DNA of 64,000 bases from Thauera sp. (GTDB lineage: Bacteria > Pseudomonadota > Gammaproteobacteria > Burkholderiales > Rhodocyclaceae). The notes beneath the pieces were generated by a model, which worked only from the letters and a program-made list of their open reading frames with translations, searched no databases and was not told where the DNA came from. Shown here one piece after another: positions 1 to 13,588 of this stretch. The stretch covers positions 1-64,000 of the forward strand of contig JACKMB010000005.1 of NCBI GenBank assembly GCA_024235615.1, given 5' to 3'. Numbering within the stretch: the first letter of the stretch is position 1; each line of letters begins with the position of its first letter. A program made the position numbers and the translations under genes.

Positions 1-32
1 ACGTCGGGCGTGGCACATGCTGAACCGCCATG

Positions 33-56
33 TTCGCGCCTGCCGGCGCTCCTACA
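33..56 (-). repeat. REP palindrome next to the RAYT gene
   Basis: A single copy of the window's REP family. Read on the minus strand it has a GTAGGAGC head, a GCGCC/GGCGC stem closed by GGCA, and a GCGAA tail. It lies about 85 bases before the proposed start of the transposase gene. RAYT genes in other bacteria are usually flanked by the REPs they act on, so this arrangement fits. The upstream half of the flank lies outside the window. Confidence 0.85.
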
Positions 57-140
57 GGGGCGGGGTGGGCTGAGGTGCCGCATTCCTGCGCGGAGCGAAT
101 TCCCGCTTGGCATTTCCGTCACCCAAGCTATGCTTACCGC

Positions 141-596
141 ATGAACTGGCATGCACACGCCTTGCGGACAGGGCGCTACTCCGAACGCGGCCGAATCTAT
201 CTCGTGACGACGGTGACGGCCGGTCGTGCGCCGTTGTTCGCGGACTTCCGCGTGGCGCGTGCGGTCGTGCATGAGCTGCAGCGCAGCGACGAGACCGGGC
301 TTTGCCGGACGCTCGCGTACGTGTTGATGCCCGATCACCTGCATTGGCTGGTCGAGTTGGTCGAGGGGGATTTGTCGCGCGTGGCCGGGCGATTCAAGTC
401 GAGCGCGGCCGCGGCGATGAACCGCGAGTTGGGAACGCCCAAGGTTCGACGGTGGCAGCGGGGGTTTCATGACCGGGCGGTGCGGCAGGAGGACGATCTT
501 GTCGACCTCGCGCGCTACGTGGTCGCCAACCCCCTCCGCGCGGGATTGGTGAAGCGGATCGCGGAGTATCCGCATTGGGACGCGGTGTGGTTGTGA
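141..596 (+). CDS. REP-associated tyrosine transposase (RAYT, Y1/HUH family)
   Basis: A 151-residue member of the Transposase_17/Y1 family. These are single-strand-specific HUH nucleases thought to move or maintain REP palindromes. The HUH metal site is seen as MPDHLHW (H66 and H68), and the likely nucleophile is Y126 in ARYVVANP; RRWQRGFHDR before it is also typical. I chose the ATG at 141. The longer open frame starts at 30 and would translate a REP (FAPAGAPT), which is unlike the family N-terminus. REPs flank it on both sides (33-56 and from 661), so this is probably the enzyme that spread the REPs across the first 41 kb. Whether it is still active cannot be judged here. Confidence 0.85.
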   Translation: MNWHAHALRTGRYSERGRIYLVTTVTAGRAPLFADFRVARAVVHELQRSDETGLCRTLAYVLMPDHLHWLVELVEGDLSRVAGRFKSSAAAAMNRELGTPKVRRWQRGFHDRAVRQEDDLVDLARYVVANPLRAGLVKRIAEYPHWDAVWL

Positions 597-660
597 GCCG
601 GATGACAGCCCGCGCGATGGTTCATGCGGGTGTGCCCCGCGTCGGCGCGCGGTGGTTTGG

Positions 661-1004
661 GTAGGCGCGCCGGCAGGCGCGAATCGGGCGAACCGGTCGC
701 GCGGCTGCGTCAGGCGTGGCACATGCCGAACCGCCGCTTTCGCGCCTGCCGGCGCTCCTACAGAAACCGCCACGGGTCACGGACCTCCTGTAGGAGCTGC
801 GGCAGCTGCGAATGAGGCGGTTCGGCGGCCGCGGCGCCGGAAGGAGCCCGGACGCCGCTTTCGCGCCTGCCGGCGCTCCTACAGAAACCGCCACGGGTCA
901 CGGACCGCCTGTAGGAGCTGCGGCAGCTGCGAATGAGGCGGTTCGGCGGCCGCGGCGCCGGAAGGAGCCCGGACGCTGCTTTCGCGCCTGCCGGCGCTCC
1001 TACA
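661..1004. repeat. REP cluster with a 121-bp tandem duplication
   Basis: Six REP copies in alternating orientation, at about 661-683 (head altered), 739-762, 789-812, 860-883, 910-933 and 981-1004. The two at 789 and 910 carry an AGCTGC/GCAGCT stem instead of GCGCC/GGCGC, a covarying change. The block from 739 to 859 is repeated from 860 to 980 with very few changes, giving a 121-bp tandem unit containing one REP of each orientation. No gene is supported between the RAYT stop and the kamA stop at 1040. Confidence 0.85.
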
Positions 1005-1039
1005 GGGGCGGCGGGGGCGGAGCGGCGTCGCGGCTGAGC

Positions 1040-2551
1040 TCACACGGCGAGCTTTTCCTCGCGGATGGCCTCGTATTCGTCCTGCCAGAACCACTTCTCT
1101 TCGCCGAAGGCGGGGACGAGCTGGTCGAGCCAGGTGGCCTGGGGGTCGAACTTGGCGAAGAAGGGGCGCTGCACCCAGTCCGGGTTGCGGCCCTGGATGA
1201 AGCGGAGCACGAAGACCTTCTCGCCGGCGATCTCGGTGACGCCCTGGATCTCGACCTTGCCGGGGCTGGCGCTCATGCTGGGGCCGCGGGCGGTGCGGGC
1301 GAGGCCGGAGACCTGCTGGATGGCCTGCTGGTAGATCTCCCAGGCGCGCGCGAGCGGGACCTCGAAGTAGTGGCGGGCGCCGGTGTCGCGCTCGACGAAC
1401 ATGTAATAGGGGACGAGGCCGAGACGCACCTCGGTCTTCCACAGGCGCGCCCAGGCGGCGGGGTCGTCGTTGATGTGGGCGATGAGCGGGCCCTGCGCGC
1501 GGATCACGACGCCGGTGGCGCGGATGCGGCGGATGGCGGCGTGGGCGGCTTCGGTCTCGAGCTCCTTCCAGTGGTTGTAGTGCGCCATCAGCGCGACGTG
1601 CTTGCCGGCTTCGACGAGCTGCTGGAGCAGGCGCATGAGGTCGTCGGCATCTTCGGCGCCGAGGAAGCGGTGCGGCCAGAAGGTGAGCGCCTTGGAGCCG
1701 ATGCGGATGGTCTGGATGTGGTCGAACTCGGGGCGCAGCAGGGGTTCGAGGTATTCGCGCAGGTGACGGGTCTTCATGACCATGGGGTCGCCGCCGGTGA
1801 CGAGCAGGTCGGTGACCTCGGTGTGGGCGAGCAGGTAGTCGTGCAACACGCGCGCTTCGGAGCTGGCGATGCGCAGGTCCTTGTCGCCGACGAATTGCGC
1901 CCAGCGGAAGCAGAAGGTGCAGTAGGCGTGGCAGGTCTGGCCCTGACTGGGGAAGAAGAGCACGGTCTCGCGGTATTTGTGCTGCATGCCGTCGATGCGG
2001 TTGCCGTCGGCGTCGAGCGGCATGTTCATCTGCATCTGGTCGGCGGGGTGCGGGTTGAGGGCGTGGCGGACCTCGGCGATGGCTTGCTCGAGTTCGTCCT
2101 TGTCAGCGTCGCCCTCGATGAGCCTGGCGATGCGCTCGTAGTGCTCGGGCGCGAGCATGCCGCGCTGCGGGAAGGTGAGCTGGAAGATGGGGTCGTGCGG
2201 GACGTCGGCCCAGTCGATGAGCTCGTCGATGACGTACTGATTGACGCGGAAGGGCAGCACGGAGGCGACGACCTTCATCTCGAAGCGCTGCTCGGGGGTG
2301 AGGCGAGTGATCTGCGGGATGCGGTCGAGGTCGCGGGCGGTGAAGACCTTGAAGGGCGTGGGGGCGAAGTGCTGCGCAACCGGCGGCACCAGCTGGGTGG
2401 GACGGGCGGCCGGGTCGGCGTGCGTCTGGGCCGCGGCGGACCGCGGGGCGTGGGCTGCCTGGCCGTGGATGGCGACGGCGGGCCGCGGGGCGTCGGGCTG
2501 CTGGGCTGCGCGCGGGGTCGCGGCCTTGAGAGCATGCACTTGTGCGCTCAT
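1040..2551 (-). CDS. kamA: KamA-family radical SAM aminomutase (lysine 2,3-aminomutase-like)
   Basis: A 503-residue radical SAM/PLP enzyme. The cluster motif CxxxCxxC is C207, C211, C214 (CHAYCTFC), followed by the TGGDP strand. SASPGK near residue 420 is the probable PLP-lysine region, matching PGGGGK in characterised enzymes. The family converts L-lysine to L-beta-lysine using SAM, PLP and a [4Fe-4S] cluster. The first 60 residues are Ala/Pro-rich and poorly conserved. The ATG at 2551 follows AAGGAG with 7-base spacing. No beta-lysine acetyltransferase (ablB) or lysine-fermentation gene is nearby, so the physiological role is open. The complementary strand is also open across this gene; that is a GC-bias shadow. 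Confidence 0.88.
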   Translation of the reverse strand: MSAQVHALKAATPRAAQQPDAPRPAVAIHGQAAHAPRSAAAQTHADPAARPTQLVPPVAQHFAPTPFKVFTARDLDRIPQITRLTPEQRFEMKVVASVLPFRVNQYVIDELIDWADVPHDPIFQLTFPQRGMLAPEHYERIARLIEGDADKDELEQAIAEVRHALNPHPADQMQMNMPLDADGNRIDGMQHKYRETVLFFPSQGQTCHAYCTFCFRWAQFVGDKDLRIASSEARVLHDYLLAHTEVTDLLVTGGDPMVMKTRHLREYLEPLLRPEFDHIQTIRIGSKALTFWPHRFLGAEDADDLMRLLQQLVEAGKHVALMAHYNHWKELETEAAHAAIRRIRATGVVIRAQGPLIAHINDDPAAWARLWKTEVRLGLVPYYMFVERDTGARHYFEVPLARAWEIYQQAIQQVSGLARTARGPSMSASPGKVEIQGVTEIAGEKVFVLRFIQGRNPDWVQRPFFAKFDPQATWLDQLVPAFGEEKWFWQDEYEAIREEKLAV

Positions 2552-2738
2552 GTTCGTCTCCTTGGTCTGGTTGTGCGGTGGATCTACGAGTGCCGCAGGT
2601 TGCGGCTGCACGGCGACTGCGGTTCGGCAGCGCGGGCGGGCTTCGGACGGAGGGGCGCGGGAGGAAGCGTCGGCGAGCAAGGGCCGCACACCCGGAATCC
2701 GCCGGGCTCCCCGGACTGGGGAGCAGCTTGGCGGAGGA

Positions 2739-2767
2739 ATACTAGGGTACAAAGTTGTTTTGTGCAA
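2739..2767 (-). promoter_or_regulatory. Predicted sigma-70 promoter of kamA
   Basis: On the minus strand TTGCAC (2762-2767) and TAGTAT (2739-2744) are separated by exactly 17 bases, in a locally AT-rich patch. The start would fall near 2732, leaving about 180 bases of untranslated leader before the ATG at 2551. Confidence 0.55.
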
Positions 2768-2797
2768 ATACGACAGATCGAGCCGCGCGATGGTTCC

Positions 2798-2941
2798 GTA
2801 GGAGCGCCGGCAGGCGCGAAAGCGGCGTACGGCCCCCTTCCGGCGCCGCGGTTGCCGAACCGCCCCATTCGCAGCTGCCGCAGCTCCTACAGGCGGTCCG
2901 GGACGCGCGGCGGTTTCTGTAGGAGCGCCGGCAGGCGCGAA
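2798..2941. repeat. Three REP palindromes between kamA and ypfJ
   Basis: Copies at 2798-2820 (+), 2868-2891 (-, AGCTGC/GCAGCT stem) and 2918-2941 (+). They sit upstream of the kamA promoter and before ypfJ, in the divergent gap between the two genes. Confidence 0.85.
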
Positions 2942-3067
2942 AGCGGCGATGACGGTGCGGCCGACGTCGGCGCAGGGCGGGGGCGATTCGTTTCGGTGCG
3001 CCGGGCTTGCCACGGGGGCGCCGCGCTCACTAAGCTGAATGTATTCCCCACGAATGGAGTGCACGCC

Positions 3068-3922
<855 letters not shown>

Positions 3923-3937
3923 TTCGGCCGTAGAAGC

Positions 3938-4986
3938 TCGCGCCTGCCGGCGCTCCTACAGGGAGGCGTCGCCGCGGGAGCGTGGTCGCATCCGAAAACG
4001 TGATCCCCAACCGGCAACGCGCCCACGCCCGGCGCAATGTAGGAGCGGCGGCAGCCGCGAATGAGGCCGACGAGCCATCGACGGCGGCGCGGGAGATCGA
4101 CGCCGCATTCGCGCCTGCCGGCGCTCCTACAGGGAGGCGTCGCCGCGGGAGCGTGGTCGCATCCGAAAACGTGATCCCCAACCGGCAACGCGCCCACGCC
4201 CGGCGCCATGTAGGAGCGGCGGCAGCCGCGAATGAGGCCGACGAGCCATCGACGGCGGCGCGGGAGATCGACGCCGCATTCGCGCCTGCCGGCGCTCCTA
4301 CAGGGAGGCGTCGCCGCGGGAGCGTGGTCGCATCCGAAAACGTGATCCCCAACCGGCAACGCGCCCACGCCCGGCGCCATGTAGGAGCGGCGGCAGCCGC
4401 GAATGAGGCCGACGAGCCATCGACGGCGGCGCGGGAGATCGACGCCGCATTCGCGCCTGCCGGCGCTCCTACAGGGAGGCGTCGCCGCGGGAGCGTGGTC
4501 GCATCCGAAAACGTGATCCCCAACCGGCAACGCGCCCACGCCCGGCGCCATGTAGGAGCGGCGGCAGCCGCGAATGAGGCCGACGAGCCATCGACGGCGG
4601 CGCGGGAGATCGACGCCGCATTCGCGCCTGCCGGCGCTCCTACAGGGAGGCGTCGCCGCGGGAGCGTGGTCGCATCCGAAAACGTGATCCCCAACCGGCA
4701 ACGCGCCCACGCCCGGCGCCATGTAGGAGCGGCGGCAGCCGCGAATGAGGCCGACGAGCCATCGACGGCGGCGCGGGAGATCGACGCCGCATTCGCGCCT
4801 GCCGGCGCTCCTACAGGGAGGCGTCGCCGCGGGAGCGTGGTCGCATCCGAAAACGTGATCCCCAACCGGCAACGCGCCCACGCCCGGCGCCATGTAGGAG
4901 CGGCGGCAGCCGCGAATGAGGCCGACGAGCCATCGACGGCGGCGCGGGAGATCGACGCCGCATTCGCGCCTGCCGGCGCTCCTACA
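3938..4986. repeat. Six-copy 171-bp tandem array built from REP pairs
   Basis: A minus-strand REP at 3938-3960 is followed by six units of exactly 171 bp, starting at 3961, 4132, 4303, 4474, 4645 and 4816. Each unit carries one plus REP with a GCGGC/GCCGC stem and one minus REP with a GCGCC/GGCGC stem, separated by unique spacers. Copies are almost identical; I see one substitution in the first (GCGCAATG against GCGCCATG). Because 171 is divisible by three, several long repetitive open frames run through the array on both strands. I regard none of them as genes. The structure resembles an amplified BIME. Confidence 0.95.
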
Positions 4987-5039
4987 CGAGGTTGTCGCAG
5001 CTGAGGCGGCCTCACTCCGTCCTATCCTGGCCATTCGAC

Positions 5040-5055
5040 TGTCTATAATGAGACA
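5040..5055 (+). promoter_or_regulatory. TATAAT -10 element inside a TGTCT/AGACA palindrome (Xre/RES promoter)
   Basis: TGTCT (5040-5044) and AGACA (5051-5055) form a 5-bp inverted repeat with 6-base spacing. A consensus TATAAT (5044-5049) lies across it. No clear -35 hexamer is visible. Xre antitoxins commonly repress their own promoter, so this is a candidate operator. The leader is only about 15 bases long. Confidence 0.55.
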
Positions 5056-5069
5056 AAAGGAGGATGGCC

Positions 5070-5552
5070 ATGACTTCACTTGCAGAGGTGTCGAGCCTTG
5101 GGCCGCGCCGGAGCCTGGCGGCGGCGGATGTGATCGACGCGGTGGTCGATTGGGCGCCGGACGATCGGATCGATGTGCTGCGCAGCGGCTTTCCGGCCGG
5201 GGTGGTGGCGCAGTTGGCTGGGCGCATGGGGTGGTCCAAGGAGCGCACGATCGATGCGCTCAAGCTCAAGCGCTCGACGGTGCTGCGCAAGATCAAGGAG
5301 GCGCGGCGGCTCGACACGCCGGATTCCGAGCGTCTGATGGCGGTGATGGACATGATCGCCCAGGTCGAGCGCATGGTGACGCGCTCGGGCGAGCCGGAGG
5401 GCTTCGACGCGGCGCTGTGGCTGGCGGGCTGGCTGGACGCGCCCTGCCCCGCGCTGGGCGGGCAGCGGCCGAGCGATTACCTGGACACCAACGAGGGCAT
5501 CCAGGTTGTGCGCGGGGTGCTGGCGCGGATGGAAAGCGGAGCCTACGCGTGA
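5070..5552 (+). CDS. Xre/MbcA/ParS-type antitoxin of a RES module
   Basis: A 160-residue antitoxin of the DUF2384 (Xre/MbcA/ParS toxin-binding) family. The N-terminal half is a helical DNA-binding region (GVVAQLAGRMGWSKERTIDAL), and the C-terminal half has the toxin-binding signature with LDTNEGIQVVRGVLARMESG at the end. I chose the ATG at 5070, not 5064. AAAGGAGG ends directly at 5063, so only the second ATG has usable spacing (6 bases). It overlaps the downstream toxin gene in a GTGA junction and is the first gene of a two-gene operon. It probably neutralises the RES protein and represses the operon. Confidence 0.88.
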   Translation: MTSLAEVSSLGPRRSLAAADVIDAVVDWAPDDRIDVLRSGFPAGVVAQLAGRMGWSKERTIDALKLKRSTVLRKIKEARRLDTPDSERLMAVMDMIAQVERMVTRSGEPEGFDAALWLAGWLDAPCPALGGQRPSDYLDTNEGIQVVRGVLARMESGAYA

Positions 5553-6040
5553 AGGTGGCGGTGCCAGTGTGGCGGATCGCGACCGATACGCCGGACTACA
5601 CGGCGGACGACCTGGCCGGAACTGGCGCGAAGTCGAGCGGCGGACGCTGGAACCGCAAGGGGACGGCGATGGTGTACACGTCGGGCTCGGCAGCGCTGGC
5701 CTGCCTGGAGACGCTGGTGCATCTGGCGACGAATCCGCTGCCCTTGAACCGGTATCTGGTGAGGGTGGAGATTCCGCACGCGGCGTTCATGGCACGGCTG
5801 CGGCTGGACGACCTGGTGGCGGCGGAGCGTCAGGTGGGCTGGGACGCGGAGCCGGCGGGCAAGGTGAGCCTGGATCTGGGGACGGCGTGGGTGGAGGGGA
5901 TGCGCTCGGCGGTGCTGGAGGTGCCGTCGGTGGTGCTGCCGGAGGAGTCGAATTTCCTCATCAACCCGCTGCATCCGGACGCAGCGGGGATCCGGGCGGT
6001 GAAGTTGCGCCGCTTCGAGTACGACCGGCGCCTGAGGTGA
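5549..6040 (+). CDS. RES-domain toxin
   Basis: A 163-residue RES protein. Characterised members deplete NAD+ and have an ADP-ribosyltransferase-like fold. Candidate active-site residues are R33 (SGGRWN), Y43 and E54 (ALACLETLVHL), and a downstream Ser lies in the VVLPEESNFLINP region. The start is a GTG at 5549 whose TGA overlap with the antitoxin stop implies translational coupling. The same frame is open further upstream, but only across the antitoxin gene. The protein is full length, with no sign of inactivation. REPs lie on both sides of the pair, a common setting for mobile toxin-antitoxin modules. Confidence 0.88.
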   Translation: MKVAVPVWRIATDTPDYTADDLAGTGAKSSGGRWNRKGTAMVYTSGSAALACLETLVHLATNPLPLNRYLVRVEIPHAAFMARLRLDDLVAAERQVGWDAEPAGKVSLDLGTAWVEGMRSAVLEVPSVVLPEESNFLINPLHPDAAGIRAVKLRRFEYDRRLR

Positions 6041-6052
6041 TTTCACCGCCGC

Positions 6053-6355
6053 TTTCGCGCCTGCCGGCGCTCCTACATGGGGGCGTCGCGGCGGAGAGGT
6101 GGTCGCGGGCGGTGGAGAGGTGGTCGCGGGCGGTGGAGAGGTGGTCGCGGGCGGTGGAGAGGTGGTCGCGGGCGGCGGAGGTGGTCGCGCGCGGTGGAGA
6201 GGTGGTCGCGGGCGGCGGAGGTGGGGTCGCGGGCGACAGGAATTGATCGCGGTCGGGGTGGGATGTAGGAGCGGCGGCAGCCGCGAATTGGGCGGTGGGG
6301 TGGCGGCGTGGTCGGGAATTTCGCCGCCGCTTTCGCGCCTGCCGGCGCTCCTACA
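6053..6355. repeat. REPs enclosing a 21-bp minisatellite
   Basis: REPs at 6053-6076 (-), 6264-6287 (+) and 6332-6355 (-). Between the first two, from about 6098 to 6225, a 21-bp G-rich unit (GGTGGTCGCGGGCGG core) repeats about six times, the later copies being degenerate. A short relic of it reappears after the last REP (6374-6430). The frames through it (VAGGGE-type repeats) are not considered genes. Confidence 0.85.
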
Positions 6356-6441
6356 TGGGGGCGTCGCGGCGGAGAGGTGGTCGCGTCGCGGTGGAGAGGT
6401 GGTCGCGCGCGGTGGAGGTGGTCGCGCGCGGCGAATCGCAG

Positions 6442-6469
6442 AAAAAAGAGGCCTGCTTGCGCAGGCCTC
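6442..6469 (-). terminator. Rho-independent terminator of the propionyl-CoA operon
   Basis: On the minus strand a perfect 9-bp stem GAGGCCTGC/GCAGGCCTC with a 4-base loop is followed by six U residues. It lies about 125 bases past the pccA stop and ends the mcm-meaB-pccBA transcript. Confidence 0.85.
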
Positions 6470-6594
6470 GAGCCGACAGGCACCCGGGCCGTGGCCCGGG
6501 TCTCCCTCCCCATCGATCAAAACGGTTGTCCGGGCCGGCGTGGGTGGCGGGCGCGAACGGAGCGCATCCCGCTACGCCGGCTCGGGGCGGCGGA

Positions 6595-8583
6595 TCATTC
6601 GAACTCGATGATGACCTCGTCCACCGACAGGCTGGCACCGGGCTTGGCGACGATCTTCTTGACCTTGCCGTCCTGCTCTGCCTTGAGGACGTTCTCCATC
6701 TTCATGGCTTCGATGATGGCGAGCTTCTCGCCGGCCTTGACGTCCTGGCCTTCGCTCACCGCGACCTCGCGCAGCAGGCCGGGCATCGGGGAGAGCAGGA
6801 ACTTGGACAGGTCGGGCGGCAGCTTCTCGGGCATTAGCGAGAGCAGGCGGGCGGCGCGCACGGTCATCACCATCGGTTCGACCTGCAGGCCGAAGTGCGA
6901 GATGCGGTAGCGCAGGCCGCGGCGTTCGATCTGCAGGCCGATCGGGGCGCCGTTGACGGTGCCGGAGAACAGCAACTCACCGAACTTCCAGTCGGAGACG
7001 ATGTTGTAGGTCTTGCCGGCGCTGGTGACGGCGAGGCCGCCTTCGATCGGCGCGGTGGTCATCGGGTACTGCTTGCCGCCCATGACGACGACCCATTCGT
7101 CGGCGACCTTGCGGCCGTGGCCGGCGAGCTGGCCTTCGATCTGCACGGCGCGCTCGATGTAGCGCATGCGGGCGAAGGTGGCGACGGCGGCGAGCAGCGC
7201 GGGGTCGTCGTGCGGGACCATCGAGGCGTCGAAGCCCTTCGGGTACTCCTCGGCGATGAAGCCGGTGTTGAAGTTGCCCGAGCAGAAGCGCGGGTGCTGC
7301 AGCAGCGCGGCCTGGAAGGGGATGTTGGAGCTGATGCCGCGGATGACGAAGCCGTTGAGGGCGTCGCGCATGCGCTCGATGGCGTCCTGGCGGTCCTTGC
7401 CGTGCACGATGAGCTTGGCGATCATCGAGTCGTAGAACATCGAGATCTCGCCGCCTTCATACACGCCGGTGTCGACGCGCACGCCGTTGCCTTCGGCCGG
7501 GGGCTGGAACTTGATGAGGCGGCCGGTGGAGGGCAGGAAGCCGCGGAAGGGGTCTTCGGCGTTGATGCGGCACTCCATCGCCCAGCCGTCGATGCCGACG
7601 TCGGCCTGGGTGAGCGGCAGCTTTTCGCCGTAGGCGACGCGGATCATCTGCTCGACGAGGTCCAGCCCGGTGATGAGCTCGGTGACCGGGTGCTCGACCT
7701 GCAGGCGGGTGTTCATCTCGAGGAAGTAGAACTCCTTGGTCGCGCCGCTGACGACGAACTCGACCGTGCCGGCCGACTCGTAGTTCACCGCGCGCGCCAG
7801 GGCCACGGCCTGCTCGCCCATGGCCTTGCGCATCGCGGGGTCGACGAAGGGGCTCGGCGCCTCCTCGATGACCTTCTGGTGACGGCGCTGGATGGAGCAG
7901 TCGCGTTCGTTCAGGTAGACGTAGTTGCCGTGACCGTCACCGAGGACCTGGATCTCGATGTGGCGCGGCTCGAGCACGTACTTCTCGATGAAGACGCGGT
8001 CGTCGCCGAAGGCGTTGCGGGCCTCGTTGACGCAGGAGGCGAAGCCTTCGTGCGCTTCCTTGTCGTTGAAGGCGACGCGCAGGCCCTTGCCGCCACCGCC
8101 GGCGGAGGCCTTGATCATGACCGGGTAGCCGATCTTCTTGGCGATCTCGACCGCCTCGTCGGGGCCGGAGATGGCGTCGTTGTAGCCGGGGATGGTGTTC
8201 ACGCCGGCAGCGATGGCGAGCTTCTTGGACTCGATCTTGTCGCCCATCTTGGCCACCGAGTAGTGCTTCGGGCCGATGAACTTGATGCCTTCTTCTTCCA
8301 GCCGGCGCGAGAACTCGGCGTTCTCGGACAGGAAGCCGTAGCCCGGGTGGACCGCCTCGGCGCCGGTCTGCTTGCAGGCGGCGATGATCTTGTCCATGAC
8401 CAGGTAGGACTCTTTCGAGGCCGCCGGGCCGATGCAGACGGCTTCGTCGGCGAGCTCGACGTGGAGCGCGTTCTTGTCCGCCTCGGAGTAGACCGCGACG
8501 GTCTTGATGCCCATCTTGCGGGCGGTCTTGATGACGCGGCAGGTGATCTCGCCACGGTTTGCAATCAGGATTTTCTTGAACAT
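6595..8583 (-). CDS. pccA: Propionyl/acetyl-CoA carboxylase alpha subunit (biotin carboxylase and biotin carrier)
   Basis: A 662-residue fused subunit. The biotin carboxylase N-domain opens with MFKKILIANRGEI, the ATP-grasp has the glycine loop ASAGGGGKG, and the biotinyl domain at the C-terminus has AMKMEN with K628 as the attachment site. It carboxylates biotin with ATP and bicarbonate, and the beta subunit transfers CO2 to the acyl-CoA. Propionyl-CoA is the likely substrate because methylmalonyl-CoA mutase and MeaB are in the same operon. The ATG at 8583 has GAGGAA upstream, and it begins 23 bases after the pccB stop. The open frame extends upstream only through pccB antisense-like sequence. 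Confidence 0.93.
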   Translation of the reverse strand: MFKKILIANRGEITCRVIKTARKMGIKTVAVYSEADKNALHVELADEAVCIGPAASKESYLVMDKIIAACKQTGAEAVHPGYGFLSENAEFSRRLEEEGIKFIGPKHYSVAKMGDKIESKKLAIAAGVNTIPGYNDAISGPDEAVEIAKKIGYPVMIKASAGGGGKGLRVAFNDKEAHEGFASCVNEARNAFGDDRVFIEKYVLEPRHIEIQVLGDGHGNYVYLNERDCSIQRRHQKVIEEAPSPFVDPAMRKAMGEQAVALARAVNYESAGTVEFVVSGATKEFYFLEMNTRLQVEHPVTELITGLDLVEQMIRVAYGEKLPLTQADVGIDGWAMECRINAEDPFRGFLPSTGRLIKFQPPAEGNGVRVDTGVYEGGEISMFYDSMIAKLIVHGKDRQDAIERMRDALNGFVIRGISSNIPFQAALLQHPRFCSGNFNTGFIAEEYPKGFDASMVPHDDPALLAAVATFARMRYIERAVQIEGQLAGHGRKVADEWVVVMGGKQYPMTTAPIEGGLAVTSAGKTYNIVSDWKFGELLFSGTVNGAPIGLQIERRGLRYRISHFGLQVEPMVMTVRAARLLSLMPEKLPPDLSKFLLSPMPGLLREVAVSEGQDVKAGEKLAIIEAMKMENVLKAEQDGKVKKIVAKPGASLSVDEVIIEFE

Positions 8584-8606
8584 TTGGTCGGTTCCTCGTG
8601 CGCGGA

Positions 8607-10139
<1,533 letters not shown>

Positions 10140-10154
10140 GAGTGTGATCTCCTG

Positions 10155-11182
10155 TCAGATCTCGGTTTCGGCCGGCTGCCGCGGCAGTCGACCCTGTGCG
10201 TTGGACTGGAGGTGGCCGAGCAGCCGGAAGGCTGCGGCCGCGGGCGTGGTGCCGCCCTCCTCGACCGCGCGTGCGAGGGCGGGGAGTTCCTCGCGCACGC
10301 GGGGGTGGCTGCGGAAACGGCTGCGCAGCCCGGAATCGATCATCTCCCACATCCAGGCGAGCGCCTGGTGGCGACGCTTGGCGGCGAACTCGCCGGAGGC
10401 GGTCAGCGCCTCGCGGTAGTCGCTCACCGCCTTCCAGAAGTCGGCGATGCCCTGCTTCTGCAGCGCCGACAGGGTGAGCACCGGCACGGTCCAGTTGGGG
10501 CTGGCCGGGCGCAGCATGTGCAGCGCGGTCTTGATCTGCGCCTTGGCGCGCATGGCGGCGCCGGCGTCGATGTCGGCCTTGTTGATGACGATCAGGTCGG
10601 CGATCTCCATGATGCCTTTCTTGATCGCCTGCAGGTCGTCGCCGGCGTTGGGCAGCTGCAGCAGGCAGAAGATGTCGGTCATGCCGGCGACCGCGGTCTC
10701 GGACTGCCCGACGCCGACGGTCTCGACGATGATGACGTCGAAGCCGGAGGCCTCGCACACCAGCATGGTCTCGCGCGTCTTCTCGGCCACGCCGCCCAGG
10801 CTGCAGGCGGAGGGGCTGGGGCGGATGAAGGCGGCGGGGTTCTGCGACAGCAGCTCCATGCGCGTCTTGTCGCCGAGGATGGAACCGCCGGTGACCGACG
10901 AGGACGGGTCGACCGCCAGCACCGCGACGCGCAGGCCCTGCTCGATGAGGTAGAGCCCGAGCGCCTCGATGAAGGTGCTCTTGCCCACGCCCGGCACGCC
11001 CGAGATGCCGACGCGCATCGCCCCGCCGGTATGCGGCAGCAGGGCCTCGAGCACCTTCTGCGCGCGCGCCTGGTGGTCCTCGCGCTGCGATTCGATCAGC
11101 GTGATGGTCTTGGCGAGCGGCCGCAGCTGACGCGCCAGCACGCCGGCGACGAGGGACTGGTCGGCAGGATCGAGCGTGCTCA

Positions 11183-11183
<1 letters not shown>
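10155..11183 (-). CDS. meaB: Methylmalonyl-CoA mutase-associated GTPase MeaB
   Basis: A 342-residue G3E-family GTPase that chaperones the adenosylcobalamin mutase, gating cofactor loading and protecting it from inactivation. The Walker A motif is GVPGVGKST (62-70). [18 protein letters not shown] is the switch region, ETVGVGQSE is Walker B-like, and NKAD gives guanine specificity. The ATG overlaps the mutase stop (TGATG), so the two are translationally coupled, as expected for a partner pair. The open frame upstream of this start runs into mcm and is not coding. Confidence 0.92.
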
Positions 11184-13348
<2,165 letters not shown>

Positions 13349-13588
13349 GGGAAACCTCGTTAGATCAGCGGCGGCCTGGCGTACAGGCACGACCCGGATT
13401 GGTGGTATATCGGCAAGCCAAGACTACGCCGGGGCGGCGACGAAGCCGCCCGTGGCAATCCCACGAGCGGCCGTCGACGCTCCGGCAAGCGACGCGTCCC
13501 CTCTCTTCCGCCGGGTGGTCCCGGCGCCTCCCATGACGCATCGCGCTTCGGAAGTTGACTTGCTCTGCAGGAAAAATAATACTTTATC

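Noticed and set aside
3961-4986. CRISPR-like array, or a repetitive surface protein.
   Set aside because: Repeats of 171 bp contain REP palindromes with no unique spacers and no cas genes, and all frames look equally repetitive, so neither reading holds.
6077-6268. Gly/Arg/Trp-rich frames in the 21-bp minisatellite.
   Set aside because: The period divides by three so all frames stay open; the sequence is a simple repeat between REPs.
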